This document shows positions 34,674-43,284 of a stretch of 64,000 nt of DNA, one piece after another. The notes beneath the pieces were generated by a model. It searched no databases and was not told the origin of the DNA. It was given only the letters and a program-made list of their open reading frames with translations. Source of the DNA: Sulfurimonas sp. (GTDB taxonomy: Bacteria > Campylobacterota > Campylobacteria > Campylobacterales > Sulfurimonadaceae); the NCBI RefSeq assembly GCF_028694605.1, contig NZ_JAQVKP010000001.1:186001-250000 (forward strand). Reading direction: 5' to 3'. The number at the start of each line of letters is the position of its first letter. Positions within the stretch are counted from its first letter, which is position 1. A program made the position numbers and the translations under genes.

Positions 34674-36404
34674 ATGGATTTATATGCTAAGAAATGGACA
34701 GTGTTGCTAGGCTCGGAGCCATTAACACTATGGATAAAAAACGACCAAGTGCAGTCAGCTAAGTTTATGGACAAAAAAGTCCAATTAAATTTAGATACAG
34801 AGGCAATTAAACTTATCAAAGATAATCCCACAAAGGTAGTAAACGGTAACAACCTTTTACAAAACCAAAACTTCACGCAAAATGTCTCAAAAATGATGTC
34901 TTCTAAGTTAGAGTTAGCAATCGCAAATAACGATAAAAAAACCTTAAGTCGATACGCTAGAAGTGATTTAGTGCCAGAGAACATGAAAGATAATTTCATC
35001 CACGCTATTAACCGTCCAAACGGTTTAAGAGGTGTCTTAACTCGTGCCGTAAATAACACAAATAAAATCATACAGACTTTATCAAAGCGTATTGATAGAT
35101 TTTTCGACAAAGTCGCAGATAAAACTGCCAACCAAAGATTAGATCCGTATCTAAGCGACTACCAGCTTAAATATGTTAATCGTGCGCCGCCATTTTCTCA
35201 AAAAGATTTAGGGGAACATGTTGACCCTAAATTAATGCAGTTTGCCGAGGAGTTCTATAAACAAAAGGGGCTTAAAGACACCCTTAATCCAGACCAGTTG
35301 AGTGACAGAATCATCCTAAATGAGTTTTTGGAGAAAGCCGTGAGCAAAGGGTACGATTTAAAAGACTCTTCCGTAGCGATAAATAAAGTCGGACATCAGA
35401 CATATCTTGAAGGTTTTAAAAGCTATTACAATGATTATCTTATCGGTGAAAAACAAAATTTTCAGCAGACGATAGAAGATCTTCAAAAACGCTTACATGT
35501 TCATGAACTCAAAGCCGCTGCTAAAAACGAAACAATCGAGGATTTTAAAACCCTCTCTAAATCCCTTGACCAAAGCGACCGCATAGACCTTTTAGTTAAA
35601 AACAAAGAGTATCAAGGAATGGATGAGGAACAAAAAAGAAAAGTCGAAGATAATCATATTTTTAATCCTGAACCAATCCTACAGCGTGCCGCGGAGCTTC
35701 AAAATATAGCCGAAATTGTGCAGTCTGTTACTCCTATCGTTGAGACCGTAATCGATAGAACGCCGACAGTTGATTTTTTGGATAAAACTGTTTTATCCAA
35801 AATTAACGAGCAATGGCAACACCAGCAGACGGTTAATCGCCAAAATGCAACCCCCACAAGAGACTTCATGAATATATCAGCCGTTAAGTTTAACGGTGTT
35901 TCCAAAGACTCCTTAGACAGATGGGGAGAGACGGCAAAATCTCATGCAAGAGCAGATGCAGGTGTGATAGATGCTTTTATAAACGCTAGTTTAAGAAATG
36001 CAAATGAGCTTTTGAAAATCGGTGTGCTAAAAGAAGTTTCAAAAGATAATTTTAAATTTGTTGACAATTTTGCAAAGCAATCTCTCTATAACAACATAGA
36101 TAAAACAGTTGCCGAAATCGCAGAGGCAAATCAAGGTAAGCATGTAACCCGTGAGACCTACTCAAAAGACGAGATAAAAGAGCGTGTAGCTCACATGTCC
36201 TCAGAGCAGAGCTTTAAAGATATGCTCACTCCAAGCGGAGAGCTTGACTCCAAAAAGCTTTATGACTATGCGCAAAAGCTTCAAAGTGTTGCAGCGGCAT
36301 TACATGAACAAGAGAGTCCAAGTAAAGCAGTCACTAGAGATGAGTTACAGCGTGCTAATCAGGGTGCTCAAAAATCCCAAGGAGTAGAAAATGTTCGGGG
36401 ATAA
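34674..36404 (+). CDS. Large soluble transfer-region protein with PSKAVTR tail
   Basis: 576 residues, no recognised domain and no membrane helix; hydrophilic, mostly helical, with a central coiled coil (NFQQTIEDLQKRLHVHELK). A strong CAGGAG lies 7 nt before the ATG. The C-terminal ~30 residues (SPSKAVTRDELQRANQ; PSKAVTR at 549-555) closely match the tail of the Toprim protein at 39770 although the rest of the two proteins is unrelated. A shared tail suggests a common partner, for instance the coupling protein, or a secretion signal. It could be a protein carried into the recipient. Confidence 0.7.
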   Translation: MDLYAKKWTVLLGSEPLTLWIKNDQVQSAKFMDKKVQLNLDTEAIKLIKDNPTKVVNGNNLLQNQNFTQNVSKMMSSKLELAIANNDKKTLSRYARSDLVPENMKDNFIHAINRPNGLRGVLTRAVNNTNKIIQTLSKRIDRFFDKVADKTANQRLDPYLSDYQLKYVNRAPPFSQKDLGEHVDPKLMQFAEEFYKQKGLKDTLNPDQLSDRIILNEFLEKAVSKGYDLKDSSVAINKVGHQTYLEGFKSYYNDYLIGEKQNFQQTIEDLQKRLHVHELKAAAKNETIEDFKTLSKSLDQSDRIDLLVKNKEYQGMDEEQKRKVEDNHIFNPEPILQRAAELQNIAEIVQSVTPIVETVIDRTPTVDFLDKTVLSKINEQWQHQQTVNRQNATPTRDFMNISAVKFNGVSKDSLDRWGETAKSHARADAGVIDAFINASLRNANELLKIGVLKEVSKDNFKFVDNFAKQSLYNNIDKTVAEIAEANQGKHVTRETYSKDEIKERVAHMSSEQSFKDMLTPSGELDSKKLYDYAQKLQSVAAALHEQESPSKAVTRDELQRANQGAQKSQGVENVRG

Positions 36405-36639
36405 ACGTATTTTTATGGAGCTGGGCGACGAAGAGGATTTTGAGAGCAATAAATCACAAAAAAAAGAAGTCAGAAAAGAGATAGAGGACACCGCTATCGA
36501 CAAGCTTATTGACGGTGTAGAGGTGCTACATATGAGCGGGGGTATGGCAACAATTGCCGTGCCTCTTGAGTTGCTAAAAATTTTTAAAATGTTTTCAAAA
36601 CTTTTAGATATCACACAAGAACAGGGGATGACAAGATGA
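36391..36639 (+). CDS. Small acidic protein upstream of the coupling protein
   Basis: 82 residues, N-terminal acidic (ELGDEEDFESNKSQKKE), C-terminal amphipathic helices (VPLELLKIFKMFSKLL). It overlaps the preceding gene by 14 nt and the coupling-protein start by 4 nt, so the three are translationally coupled. Function unknown. Confidence 0.6.
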   Translation: MFGDKRIFMELGDEEDFESNKSQKKEVRKEIEDTAIDKLIDGVEVLHMSGGMATIAVPLELLKIFKMFSKLLDITQEQGMTR

Positions 36640-38525
36640 CAGATTTACTTCTTACAACCGCGGCACTTACTGCTGCATCGTTTTATTTTTTTGGAGTTAA
36701 AAAAGAGAGCGGTTTTGTATATGCACGCTTTCCTGGACTTGCGCACAGAAACGCAGGGGGTAGTTTACCAAATCCGCTGGAGGTTAAAAGAGGCTATATG
36801 TGGACACCAATATCAAGACTAAAAAGCCTTTTTAGAGAGAATAAAAAAAATACAGTCTTTATCGATGAGTTTCGCTTTGATGATGATTATGCGTATAAAG
36901 CAGGTATCAACGGTTTTTACCGTAAAAGTGCTGAAAAAACAGAGTTCTACTTTGACCCTCTCAAACTCACGCAGGGCGTGCTTTTAGTCGGAAAGATGGG
37001 GGCAGGTAAAACTGAGTTTTACTTTAGTGTCTTATCCCAAAAGTTCTATAGCCGTGCAGTTATTCATCAGGTAAAGGTTGGGGATTTCGTAGAACCTCTT
37101 TTAGGCAAAAACGACATGCTTTTTAGTCCGTATGATAAACGAGGGTATCTTTGGGATGCAATGTCAGAGTCAGAGGGTATCTTAAAAACATTCTTTGAAA
37201 ACTTTGCAAATAGTGTTATGGGCGATAAAAAAGATTTTTTTTCCAGTTCAAGCCAGAGGCTCTACAACGAACTAGCTCAAAAGATACGCACAAAGTATAA
37301 AGATGAACCCTCAAGTGTTAAATGGCTACTTCTTATCAAAGCAATAAAAGATTTATTCGCAGAGATGGACAGCGGTTCTCAAAAGTCTAAACAAGATGTC
37401 AAAAGCACAATGGAAGCTATTTTAGAGCCTTTGGAAATTATGGCTTTTAAAATGCAAGACCCAAAACAAAAGAGTTTCGTTATCGCTGACTTTTTTAAGC
37501 GCAAAAATCAATGTAAACTTATTTTGGACAATATTCCAGAGTATGAAAAATCTCTTACTCCATTATTTACAGCGTTTGTAGCTTGTATGTCTCAAGTTCA
37601 TACAAGCCTACCAGATAGCAAGACTGACTTCACCCTGTATGCGCTAGACGAATATCTCAGCTTTGCGCAAATTATGGATGAACCGTCGAAAAAGCGTTTG
37701 CATACTCTTATTCGCTCCAAGGGCGGGATACTCATGCCTGCCGTGCAGTATATCCCCAAAGATGATAAGAAGTTGCAGCAGCTATTGACATCATCCGCTT
37801 ACGCATGGATCTACTTTTCGGTGATTGAGGAAGAGACAATCAAGCTTTTTAAGGATGCCGTCAGCGAGACAGAGTATGTTTATTTTGAAAAGAGCCATAG
37901 CAAAGGCGAGAGCGGCAGCAGTACAAGTACAAGCACTAAAAACGAGAGAGTCAATCTTATAAACAATCATCTCTTAAACGGCTTAGGTACGAAGTATGAG
38001 CATATCTGCTACATACCAAACGAGAAAGTTTTATATCTAGGTTATACGCCTCAAGCGAACTTACCTAAAAAAGCTGAAAAATCAGTTCCGTCGGATTTGT
38101 CAGAGTTTTATGCTATTAAATACAGAATTGATAACGAAGAGCAAGAGGACTATAAAAATCTTACTTTTGCGGACTTGTTTAAAGAGAAACCGTTATCGAA
38201 GCTTGAGGAGTACAAGCTCTTTAAAAAATTCGAGAAGGCGAAAAGACAAGGCGAGGAAGCAATGGCAAGTTTTAAACAAGCTGAAAAACTAGAAGCCGTA
38301 AATCTTGAACTGTTGTTTTCTAAATACATGGAAGATAAACAAGTTGTAAGCAATAAAATGAAAATGTATAGCATTCAGCAGAGGTTTGAGCTTTTTCACA
38401 GTTATCGAAAGATCAAGGATGATGATGCGGCAGCTCTTGAGTTCATTGAAAAACATAATTTGTTTGGAGCGTTGCCGTCGTTTTTTACCTTTAATGAAGA
38501 AGATTTAGGAGAGGTGAACTTATGA
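36636..38525 (+). CDS. Type IV coupling protein (TraD/TrwB-like)
   Basis: 629 residues with one short N-terminal hydrophobic stretch, then a RecA-like motor with Walker A GKMGAGKT at 119-126 and Walker B TLYALDEYLSF, followed by a long charged C-terminus. Coupling proteins bring the relaxase-DNA complex to the secretion channel. Typical family members have two membrane spans; only one is clear here. An ATGA overlap joins it to the small acidic gene upstream. Its presence shows the element provides its own docking protein even though no core channel genes are visible. Confidence 0.82.
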   Translation: MTDLLLTTAALTAASFYFFGVKKESGFVYARFPGLAHRNAGGSLPNPLEVKRGYMWTPISRLKSLFRENKKNTVFIDEFRFDDDYAYKAGINGFYRKSAEKTEFYFDPLKLTQGVLLVGKMGAGKTEFYFSVLSQKFYSRAVIHQVKVGDFVEPLLGKNDMLFSPYDKRGYLWDAMSESEGILKTFFENFANSVMGDKKDFFSSSSQRLYNELAQKIRTKYKDEPSSVKWLLLIKAIKDLFAEMDSGSQKSKQDVKSTMEAILEPLEIMAFKMQDPKQKSFVIADFFKRKNQCKLILDNIPEYEKSLTPLFTAFVACMSQVHTSLPDSKTDFTLYALDEYLSFAQIMDEPSKKRLHTLIRSKGGILMPAVQYIPKDDKKLQQLLTSSAYAWIYFSVIEEETIKLFKDAVSETEYVYFEKSHSKGESGSSTSTSTKNERVNLINNHLLNGLGTKYEHICYIPNEKVLYLGYTPQANLPKKAEKSVPSDLSEFYAIKYRIDNEEQEDYKNLTFADLFKEKPLSKLEEYKLFKKFEKAKRQGEEAMASFKQAEKLEAVNLELLFSKYMEDKQVVSNKMKMYSIQQRFELFHSYRKIKDDDAAALEFIEKHNLFGALPSFFTFNEEDLGEVNL

Positions 38526-38716
38526 GTATGAAAAGAATAGATGCAATTAAAAAGATGTCAGGCGCGGCGAACAATGCCGCACCTATAGAGACCCCAAGCA
38601 ATGAATCGATTTATCCCTGGGATATTAATCTTGATTTATCAGAGTTCAGCGATGAGCAGATAGAAGAGTTCTATGATGCACAAGAGGTTCAAGATGAAAA
38701 AAGAACAACCAAATAA
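38522..38716 (+). CDS. Small acidic protein of unknown function
   Basis: 64 residues, basic start (MSMKRIDAIKKMSG) and acidic end (SEFSDEQIEEFYDAQEVQDE). The ATG overlaps the coupling-protein stop. Its end overlaps the ArdC-like gene by 23 nt. Not recognised. Confidence 0.5.
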   Translation: MSMKRIDAIKKMSGAANNAAPIETPSNESIYPWDINLDLSEFSDEQIEEFYDAQEVQDEKRTTK

Positions 38717-39773
38717 AGCCGATGAGCTGCTCACCAAAATAAATGAGAAGTTTGAGACTCTAGCTGCCAATCTTGACTCTAAGCAGACGGAAGATGAGAT
38801 TAAAAATTACTTCAAATTTGCAGGACAGTTTCATAAATACTCGCTCAGAAATCAGATGCTTATAGCTGATGAGGCTATGTTTAGAAATGCAAATGTTGAA
38901 CACATGGCAAGTTTTAAGACATGGAGTGATTTAAAAAATAGCGACGGTGCAAGAGCGAGTGTTAAAAAGGGCGAAAGAGGTTTTACGATTTTAGTGCCGA
39001 CACCATATATCAAGTATGAGCTTGATTCAAACAGAGAGTATCTGCTCAATGCAAAAGGTGAAAAGATACCAAAATTAGATAATCAGGGAAAAGTACAAAA
39101 AGGTATGGCATTTAAAGCGGGGACAGTTTTTGATGTGAACCAGACAACTGCCAAAGAGATAGGAGTATATAAAACGCTTGATTATCGTTCTAAGATAGAT
39201 ATCAATGAGGCTCTTTTTGAGAGACTTAAAAAAGATATCTCTGAAAAATTTAATGTCAATATCGATGTCGAATCTATTCATGGCGGCGCAAAAGGCTACT
39301 ATAGCTTTTTAGAAAATAAAATAGCCATAGATCCAAAGTACACCACAAGCGAGCGTATATCAACTCTTTACCATGAGCTAGGACATCATCTTATTCACGG
39401 TGAGCAATTTAAAAACGGCTCTCTTGACTACTCTAATTTACACAAAGACAGAGGCGCAAGAGAGGGCGAGGCGGAGTCCTTTAGCTATATACTCTCTTCA
39501 ATGACTGGTATTGAGAACAAAAGCGAACTCTACATAAAGACCTGGGGAAATAATGGAAAAGACCTCAAAGAGAGGTTTGAGCTTATAACAGGTAAAGCAA
39601 AAGAAGCTATACAAACTCTGGAGCTTGAAAGCGTAATCAAGCAAGAGCATTTTAAAAATTTAATATCTGAATCCAAAAGCCTCTCAAGTGGCGTAAGCGT
39701 AGAGGATGTTAAATTTGCAAATATCGGCGGGCAATGTCAACAAAGACAGGAAGAGAGAGGAATATCAAGATGA
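38694..39773 (+). CDS. ArdC-like antirestriction protein
   Basis: 359 residues from the ATG at 38694. The N-terminal domain resembles the ArdC/DUF1738 single-stranded-DNA-binding fold (FHKYSLRNQMLIADEAMF; VKKGERGFTILVP). The C-terminal half is a metallopeptidase-like domain with HELGHH and downstream EGEAESFSYIL. ArdC-type proteins protect incoming DNA from host restriction. It lies between the coupling protein and the primase-like gene, with ATGA overlap at its end. Confidence 0.82.
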   Translation: MKKEQPNKADELLTKINEKFETLAANLDSKQTEDEIKNYFKFAGQFHKYSLRNQMLIADEAMFRNANVEHMASFKTWSDLKNSDGARASVKKGERGFTILVPTPYIKYELDSNREYLLNAKGEKIPKLDNQGKVQKGMAFKAGTVFDVNQTTAKEIGVYKTLDYRSKIDINEALFERLKKDISEKFNVNIDVESIHGGAKGYYSFLENKIAIDPKYTTSERISTLYHELGHHLIHGEQFKNGSLDYSNLHKDRGAREGEAESFSYILSSMTGIENKSELYIKTWGNNGKDLKERFELITGKAKEAIQTLELESVIKQEHFKNLISESKSLSSGVSVEDVKFANIGGQCQQRQEERGISR

Positions 39774-40945
39774 GCCAAAAAAAATTTACAGATCAACAAA
39801 TCAAAGTCTTTATCTCACAAACCAACGCAGAGCTTGTCTTGCAAGACCCTCAACCCGTTTTGCAAGATTTAGGGATAGAGTACAAAGAGTTAGGTAATGA
39901 CAGTTATCGCATGAACATAAGAGGAGAGAAAACGCCGAGTGCGTATATCTCTCTCAAAAACGGCTTATGGAAATATAAAGACTTTGGCACAGATAAAAGC
40001 GGCAATATCGTTAATGTAGTGATGGACTACACAGGCAAAGACTATAAATCGGCTCTTAGCTACTCACTTCAAACTTTAGGCGTGCCTAACTATCTTGAGC
40101 AGGCTCTTAATTCTAAACAGCAAGATTATCAGCTCTCTCAAGCAGATAGAGAGCGTATAAAACAACAACGAGAGGCAAATGCACAGCGTGAGAGTTCTCA
40201 TCCTCTATCTAAGGTTACCACCGTTTATGAAGTCTCTACTAATCAAATGGCAGTCGATTATTTGGCTTCAAGAGGTATAGTAAAAATTCCACCTCAAATG
40301 AAAGTTATAAATGGCGAATACACGAATAACAAAGGCGAGGTAAAACGCGCTTTTGGTGTAGGCGTGCTTACAAGAGACGGCACAGGTGCAGATATCCATT
40401 TTTTGCAAAAGATAGGCGATTTAAAAACTCTTTCTCTTGGCGAGAAAGATATCTCATTCTTTAAAAACCCGCAGAGCAACAAAGTAGCCATATTTGAAAG
40501 CAAAATGGATTACGCCGCTGCATATCAGCAAATGCCGCTAGACGATGTAAATGTCATTATCGCAAACAGCGTATCAAACGCTGCTAAAGTTGCCGAGCTG
40601 TTAGTATCAGAGGGCTTAACACAAACCCCTATGATTTTCAATCAAAACGATGCAGCAGGCTATCGTTTCGTTGCAGATATTATGCAAAAAGCAGAGATAC
40701 CAGAGGTTAAGAGTATCGGATATCAGGTTATGACCGAATATAAAAAAGACATTAACGACTTGCTGCTTGAGGGCGTTAAAATAGCCGACCGCATAGAAAC
40801 GCGACCGCTTGAGTATTTTGCAGATATCGCTGCTTCACTTGAAAGTATCCAAAAGGCACAACAGACCCCAAGCAAAGCGGTGACAAGAGAAGATTTACAG
40901 CAACGCACTAAGCAACAATCTCAAGAACAGGAGCAAGAAAGATGA
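39770..40945 (+). CDS. Toprim/DUF3991-like primase-related protein with PSKAVTR tail
   Basis: 391 residues from the ATG at 39770. The N-terminal part resembles the CHC2-type primase fold without its cysteines (RGEKTPSAYISLKNGLWKYKDFG; NIVNVVMDYTG). A Toprim-like domain follows (KVAIFESKMDYAAAY; NQNDAAGYRF), which also has weak metal ligands. It may prime the transferred strand or only bind DNA. The last 25 residues (PSKAVTR at 367-373, then EDLQQR) match the tail of the 576-residue protein. Confidence 0.75.
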   Translation: MSQKKFTDQQIKVFISQTNAELVLQDPQPVLQDLGIEYKELGNDSYRMNIRGEKTPSAYISLKNGLWKYKDFGTDKSGNIVNVVMDYTGKDYKSALSYSLQTLGVPNYLEQALNSKQQDYQLSQADRERIKQQREANAQRESSHPLSKVTTVYEVSTNQMAVDYLASRGIVKIPPQMKVINGEYTNNKGEVKRAFGVGVLTRDGTGADIHFLQKIGDLKTLSLGEKDISFFKNPQSNKVAIFESKMDYAAAYQQMPLDDVNVIIANSVSNAAKVAELLVSEGLTQTPMIFNQNDAAGYRFVADIMQKAEIPEVKSIGYQVMTEYKKDINDLLLEGVKIADRIETRPLEYFADIAASLESIQKAQQTPSKAVTREDLQQRTKQQSQEQEQER

Positions 40946-41009
40946 TGAGAATTTTGAGCAGCTTTACTGCTCAGGGTTTGAAAAAGAAAAAGATGGAGCG
41001 TTTGAGGTT

Positions 41010-41228
41010 TTAGAGAGAAAGTTTTTTGACTGTTTGAAGAGCGGTTTTTAGTTCTTCCAACTCTTTAGCTTTATAGTAATACTCAATAAAAGCACTTACC
41101 CATGAGGGTACTTTAGAGGACTTCCCCCACTTCTGTACTGTAGCTAGGGGAGTGTTTACGATTTGAGCAAATCTTATTAGTGTTAAATCCTCTTTTGCAA
41201 GAAAATCTTTAAAATCTTGATCGTTCAT
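41010..41228 (-). CDS. Cro-like helix-turn-helix repressor
   Basis: 72 residues with an HTH (LTLIRFAQIVNTPLATVQKWGKSSKVPSW) and a C-terminal helix (KAKELEELKTALQTV). It is divergent from the membrane-protein operon beginning near 41461 and the only minus-strand gene in this stretch. The 18-bp inverted repeats at 41296 and 41401 are candidate operators. Confidence 0.75.
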   Translation of the reverse strand: MNDQDFKDFLAKEDLTLIRFAQIVNTPLATVQKWGKSSKVPSWVSAFIEYYYKAKELEELKTALQTVKKLSL

Positions 41229-41295
41229 TTTTTGTATAACCTCAAATATAATAAGTATATATTGAATTATATCTTAAAATACCACTCAACGCAAT

Positions 41296-41418
41296 AGTAA
41301 ATATCCGAAATGGAGATAATATTTAAAAGAAAATAGTAAAAAACCTGCTTTTTACTTGCTTTGTTATTTCTATTTGGTTATAATAATATAAATAAAAGAG
41401 CCATTTCGGATATTTACT
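41296..41418. promoter_or_regulatory. Divergent control region with 18-bp inverted repeats
   Basis: AGTAAATATCCGAAATGG (41296-41313) and its perfect inverse complement (41401-41418) bracket the promoter TTGCTT (41356-41361)-17 bp-TATAAT (41379-41384). Transcription would start near 41391, so the right copy lies at about +10. The sites fit a looped repression by the Cro-like protein. They could also pair as RNA in a transcript that crosses both. Confidence 0.7.
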
Positions 41419-41460
41419 TATCTCTTAAATGACTTTTTAATAAATAAACAGGAGACAGAG

Positions 41461-41601
41461 ATGCCAACAATAGCTACCATGCAACCAATAAAAAGTTTTC
41501 ACGAAATAGTAGAAATGGTGATAAATGCACCCGTACATGATTTGATTGGTGGAGCGATAGGATTTTTTATCATGATCGCCATCATGAAAAATAGAAAATA
41601 A
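41461..41601 (+). CDS. 46-residue membrane peptide
   Basis: MPTIATMQPIKSFHEIVEM followed by a hydrophobic helix LIGGAIGFFIMIAIM and a basic end (KNRK). GGAGACAG precedes the ATG. It is the first gene after the TATAAT at 41379. The family is unknown; size and topology would suit a conjugation-associated small membrane protein. Confidence 0.5.
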   Translation: MPTIATMQPIKSFHEIVEMVINAPVHDLIGGAIGFFIMIAIMKNRK

Positions 41602-41617
41602 AGAAAAGGGAGAGAAA

Positions 41618-41953
41618 ATGGGCAGTTTACAAGAAACAAAAGAGACAATTAAGTTCTATGAGAAAGCTATTAAAAATGCACAAGAGATGATCAAAGCACA
41701 GATAGAAAATGACATAGAGTTTCAAATCTTCTACGCAAAGTTAAAAAGCATATCGCCAGATTATGGTTTTATTTTCTATGACCACAATTTGAAGTTCGCT
41801 ATGTATAAAATGATACATGATGGTGCCGAGCATAAATCTATCAACTACTTTGAAATAAATAGCAATGGTGAAATTGTCTATACTGAAAACAGTTTCGATA
41901 ACATCGAAGAGATCGCAAAAGAGGCTCAAAAAATAGTCTCTAAATTTTTATAA
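41618..41953 (+). CDS. Unknown 111-residue protein
   Basis: A helical N-terminus (ETIKFYEKAIKNAQEMIKAQ) and a C-terminal part with beta-like strands (YGFIFYDHNLKFAMYKM). A strong GGGAGAG ribosome-binding site is present. No homologue is recognised; it is the second gene of the membrane-protein operon. Confidence 0.6.
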   Translation: MGSLQETKETIKFYEKAIKNAQEMIKAQIENDIEFQIFYAKLKSISPDYGFIFYDHNLKFAMYKMIHDGAEHKSINYFEINSNGEIVYTENSFDNIEEIAKEAQKIVSKFL

Positions 41954-41969
41954 AAAAGAGGATTAAAAA

Positions 41970-42197
41970 ATGAACAGATGTAAACGAGATGAGATTGAAG
42001 CTCTAAACTTTAATTTAAATGTTTTGGTTGAAAAATCAAAGTGTGAGTTATCCATCGCAGGCGCAACAATGGCAAAAGAGTTGATTTTGACTTTGAAAAA
42101 AGTTAAATCCATGATTGAAAAAAAAGAAGCGAGAAATATCGAGCTAATCTGCTCAACTCTCCCGCTTTTATATTTTCAAATCCCAACCATAAAATAA
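41970..42197 (+). CDS. Unknown 75-residue protein
   Basis: A basic, helical small protein (CELSIAGATMAKELILTLKKVKSMIEKK), preceded by AGAGGATT. Not recognised. It is third in the operon, 16 nt after the preceding stop. Confidence 0.5.
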   Translation: MNRCKRDEIEALNFNLNVLVEKSKCELSIAGATMAKELILTLKKVKSMIEKKEARNIELICSTLPLLYFQIPTIK

Positions 42198-42206
42198 GGA
42201 TAACAC

Positions 42207-42626
42207 ATGTCAAAAATCGCAAATATTTACAGTAATACAGGTTTAAAAATCAATAGAGCGGTATTGGGGGCGGAACGCTTTTTAAGTGAGGCGGCTTTAT
42301 ATGTAATGCCAGTTTTTCTCGCGTTATGCTTATTTTTCTTTTTTGCTCAGATGGACTACATCAAAAATGGATATAAACGAGATTTTACACAGCTATCGCA
42401 GGCAAAACAAGAGAGGTTGAATTATCTAAAAAGTGAAGAAATTCGACTGTTTAGAAAAGCAGAACAACTGAGAGAAAAATTAGATTTTGCAGAGGCAAGA
42501 GAGATTAATAGCCAAAGAAACCCAATTATGGCGGAGATGGATAGTATCGTTAAACAAGCTCCTTACGATGCATGGAGCTATAGGCTATATTTAGCGGTCG
42601 GTGCAGTCAGACCACACAAGGATTAA
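42207..42626 (+). CDS. Single-span membrane protein of the transfer operon
   Basis: 139 residues; one membrane helix near 32-48 (LYVMPVFLALCLFFFFAQM), then a charged coiled coil (LSQAKQERLNYLKSEEI) and a soluble C-terminus. Not recognised. It lies 9 nt after the previous gene and just before a second membrane protein. Confidence 0.6.
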   Translation: MSKIANIYSNTGLKINRAVLGAERFLSEAALYVMPVFLALCLFFFFAQMDYIKNGYKRDFTQLSQAKQERLNYLKSEEIRLFRKAEQLREKLDFAEAREINSQRNPIMAEMDSIVKQAPYDAWSYRLYLAVGAVRPHKD

Positions 42627-42630
42627 TAAA

Positions 42631-43284
42631 ATGGAAACTATACAAAACCTCACACTCACGCAAAAAGTAGCCATCTTATGGCTACGCAATGTTGACCGCG
42701 GACTTAGCATTTTTAAGATGCTACAAACTATGCCACAAGCATTCAGATATATATTTTATACTGGGCTTATTACTTTCACGATCGCGGGGATGATGTTTCT
42801 ATCAACTTTTATCCCGAAATACGATAACGCCTTCTGGCAGTTACTGGGTAACACGGTATTTTATGGCGTGGCGATAGGCATTATATTAGTTGGTAGCATA
42901 GAAAGCGTTTTAAAACTCGATGTCGCTCAAATTTTTGCAGATGAAAAAGCAAGAAAAGCCGAGATTAAAGCAAAGAAACTTCAAAAATGGCGCTTACGCA
43001 ATATGAGTATTTGGAGCCGTATTTTTATCTACATCTCATTTTACCTGCTTTGTTATTTCATTATCCAAACATCCACTCAAGGTGCAGTTTTTGCTCTTTT
43101 TGGTATGGCAGATATGAGCAACCCAGAAGTACAAAAACAAATCAATCTATTTTTTAATGAGTATAACTCACTCATACAATGGTTCACATTTTTATACATT
43201 GTCAGTGGACTTGCTTTAGACTATTTCGTCTCAAAAAACAGAGCAAAACAAGCTCAAAAAGAGGTCCAAAATGAAACCCTTTAA
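42631..43284 (+). CDS. Polytopic membrane protein of the transfer operon
   Basis: 217 residues from the ATG at 42631. About four hydrophobic stretches are visible (YIFYTGLITFTIAGMMFLSTF; LLGNTVFYGVAIGIILVG; IFIYISFYLLCYFII; WFTFLYIVSGLAL) and a charged loop in the middle. Not recognised. It overlaps the start of the 832-residue gene by 14 nt, which points to co-translation with the large membrane protein. Confidence 0.6.
   Translation: METIQNLTLTQKVAILWLRNVDRGLSIFKMLQTMPQAFRYIFYTGLITFTIAGMMFLSTFIPKYDNAFWQLLGNTVFYGVAIGIILVGSIESVLKLDVAQIFADEKARKAEIKAKKLQKWRLRNMSIWSRIFIYISFYLLCYFIIQTSTQGAVFALFGMADMSNPEVQKQINLFFNEYNSLIQWFTFLYIVSGLALDYFVSKNRAKQAQKEVQNETL

Noticed and set aside
40942-41013. A 23-codon ORF after the Toprim gene
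   Set aside because: Short, lysine-rich, no ribosome-binding evidence, and overlaps the end of the Cro-like gene.
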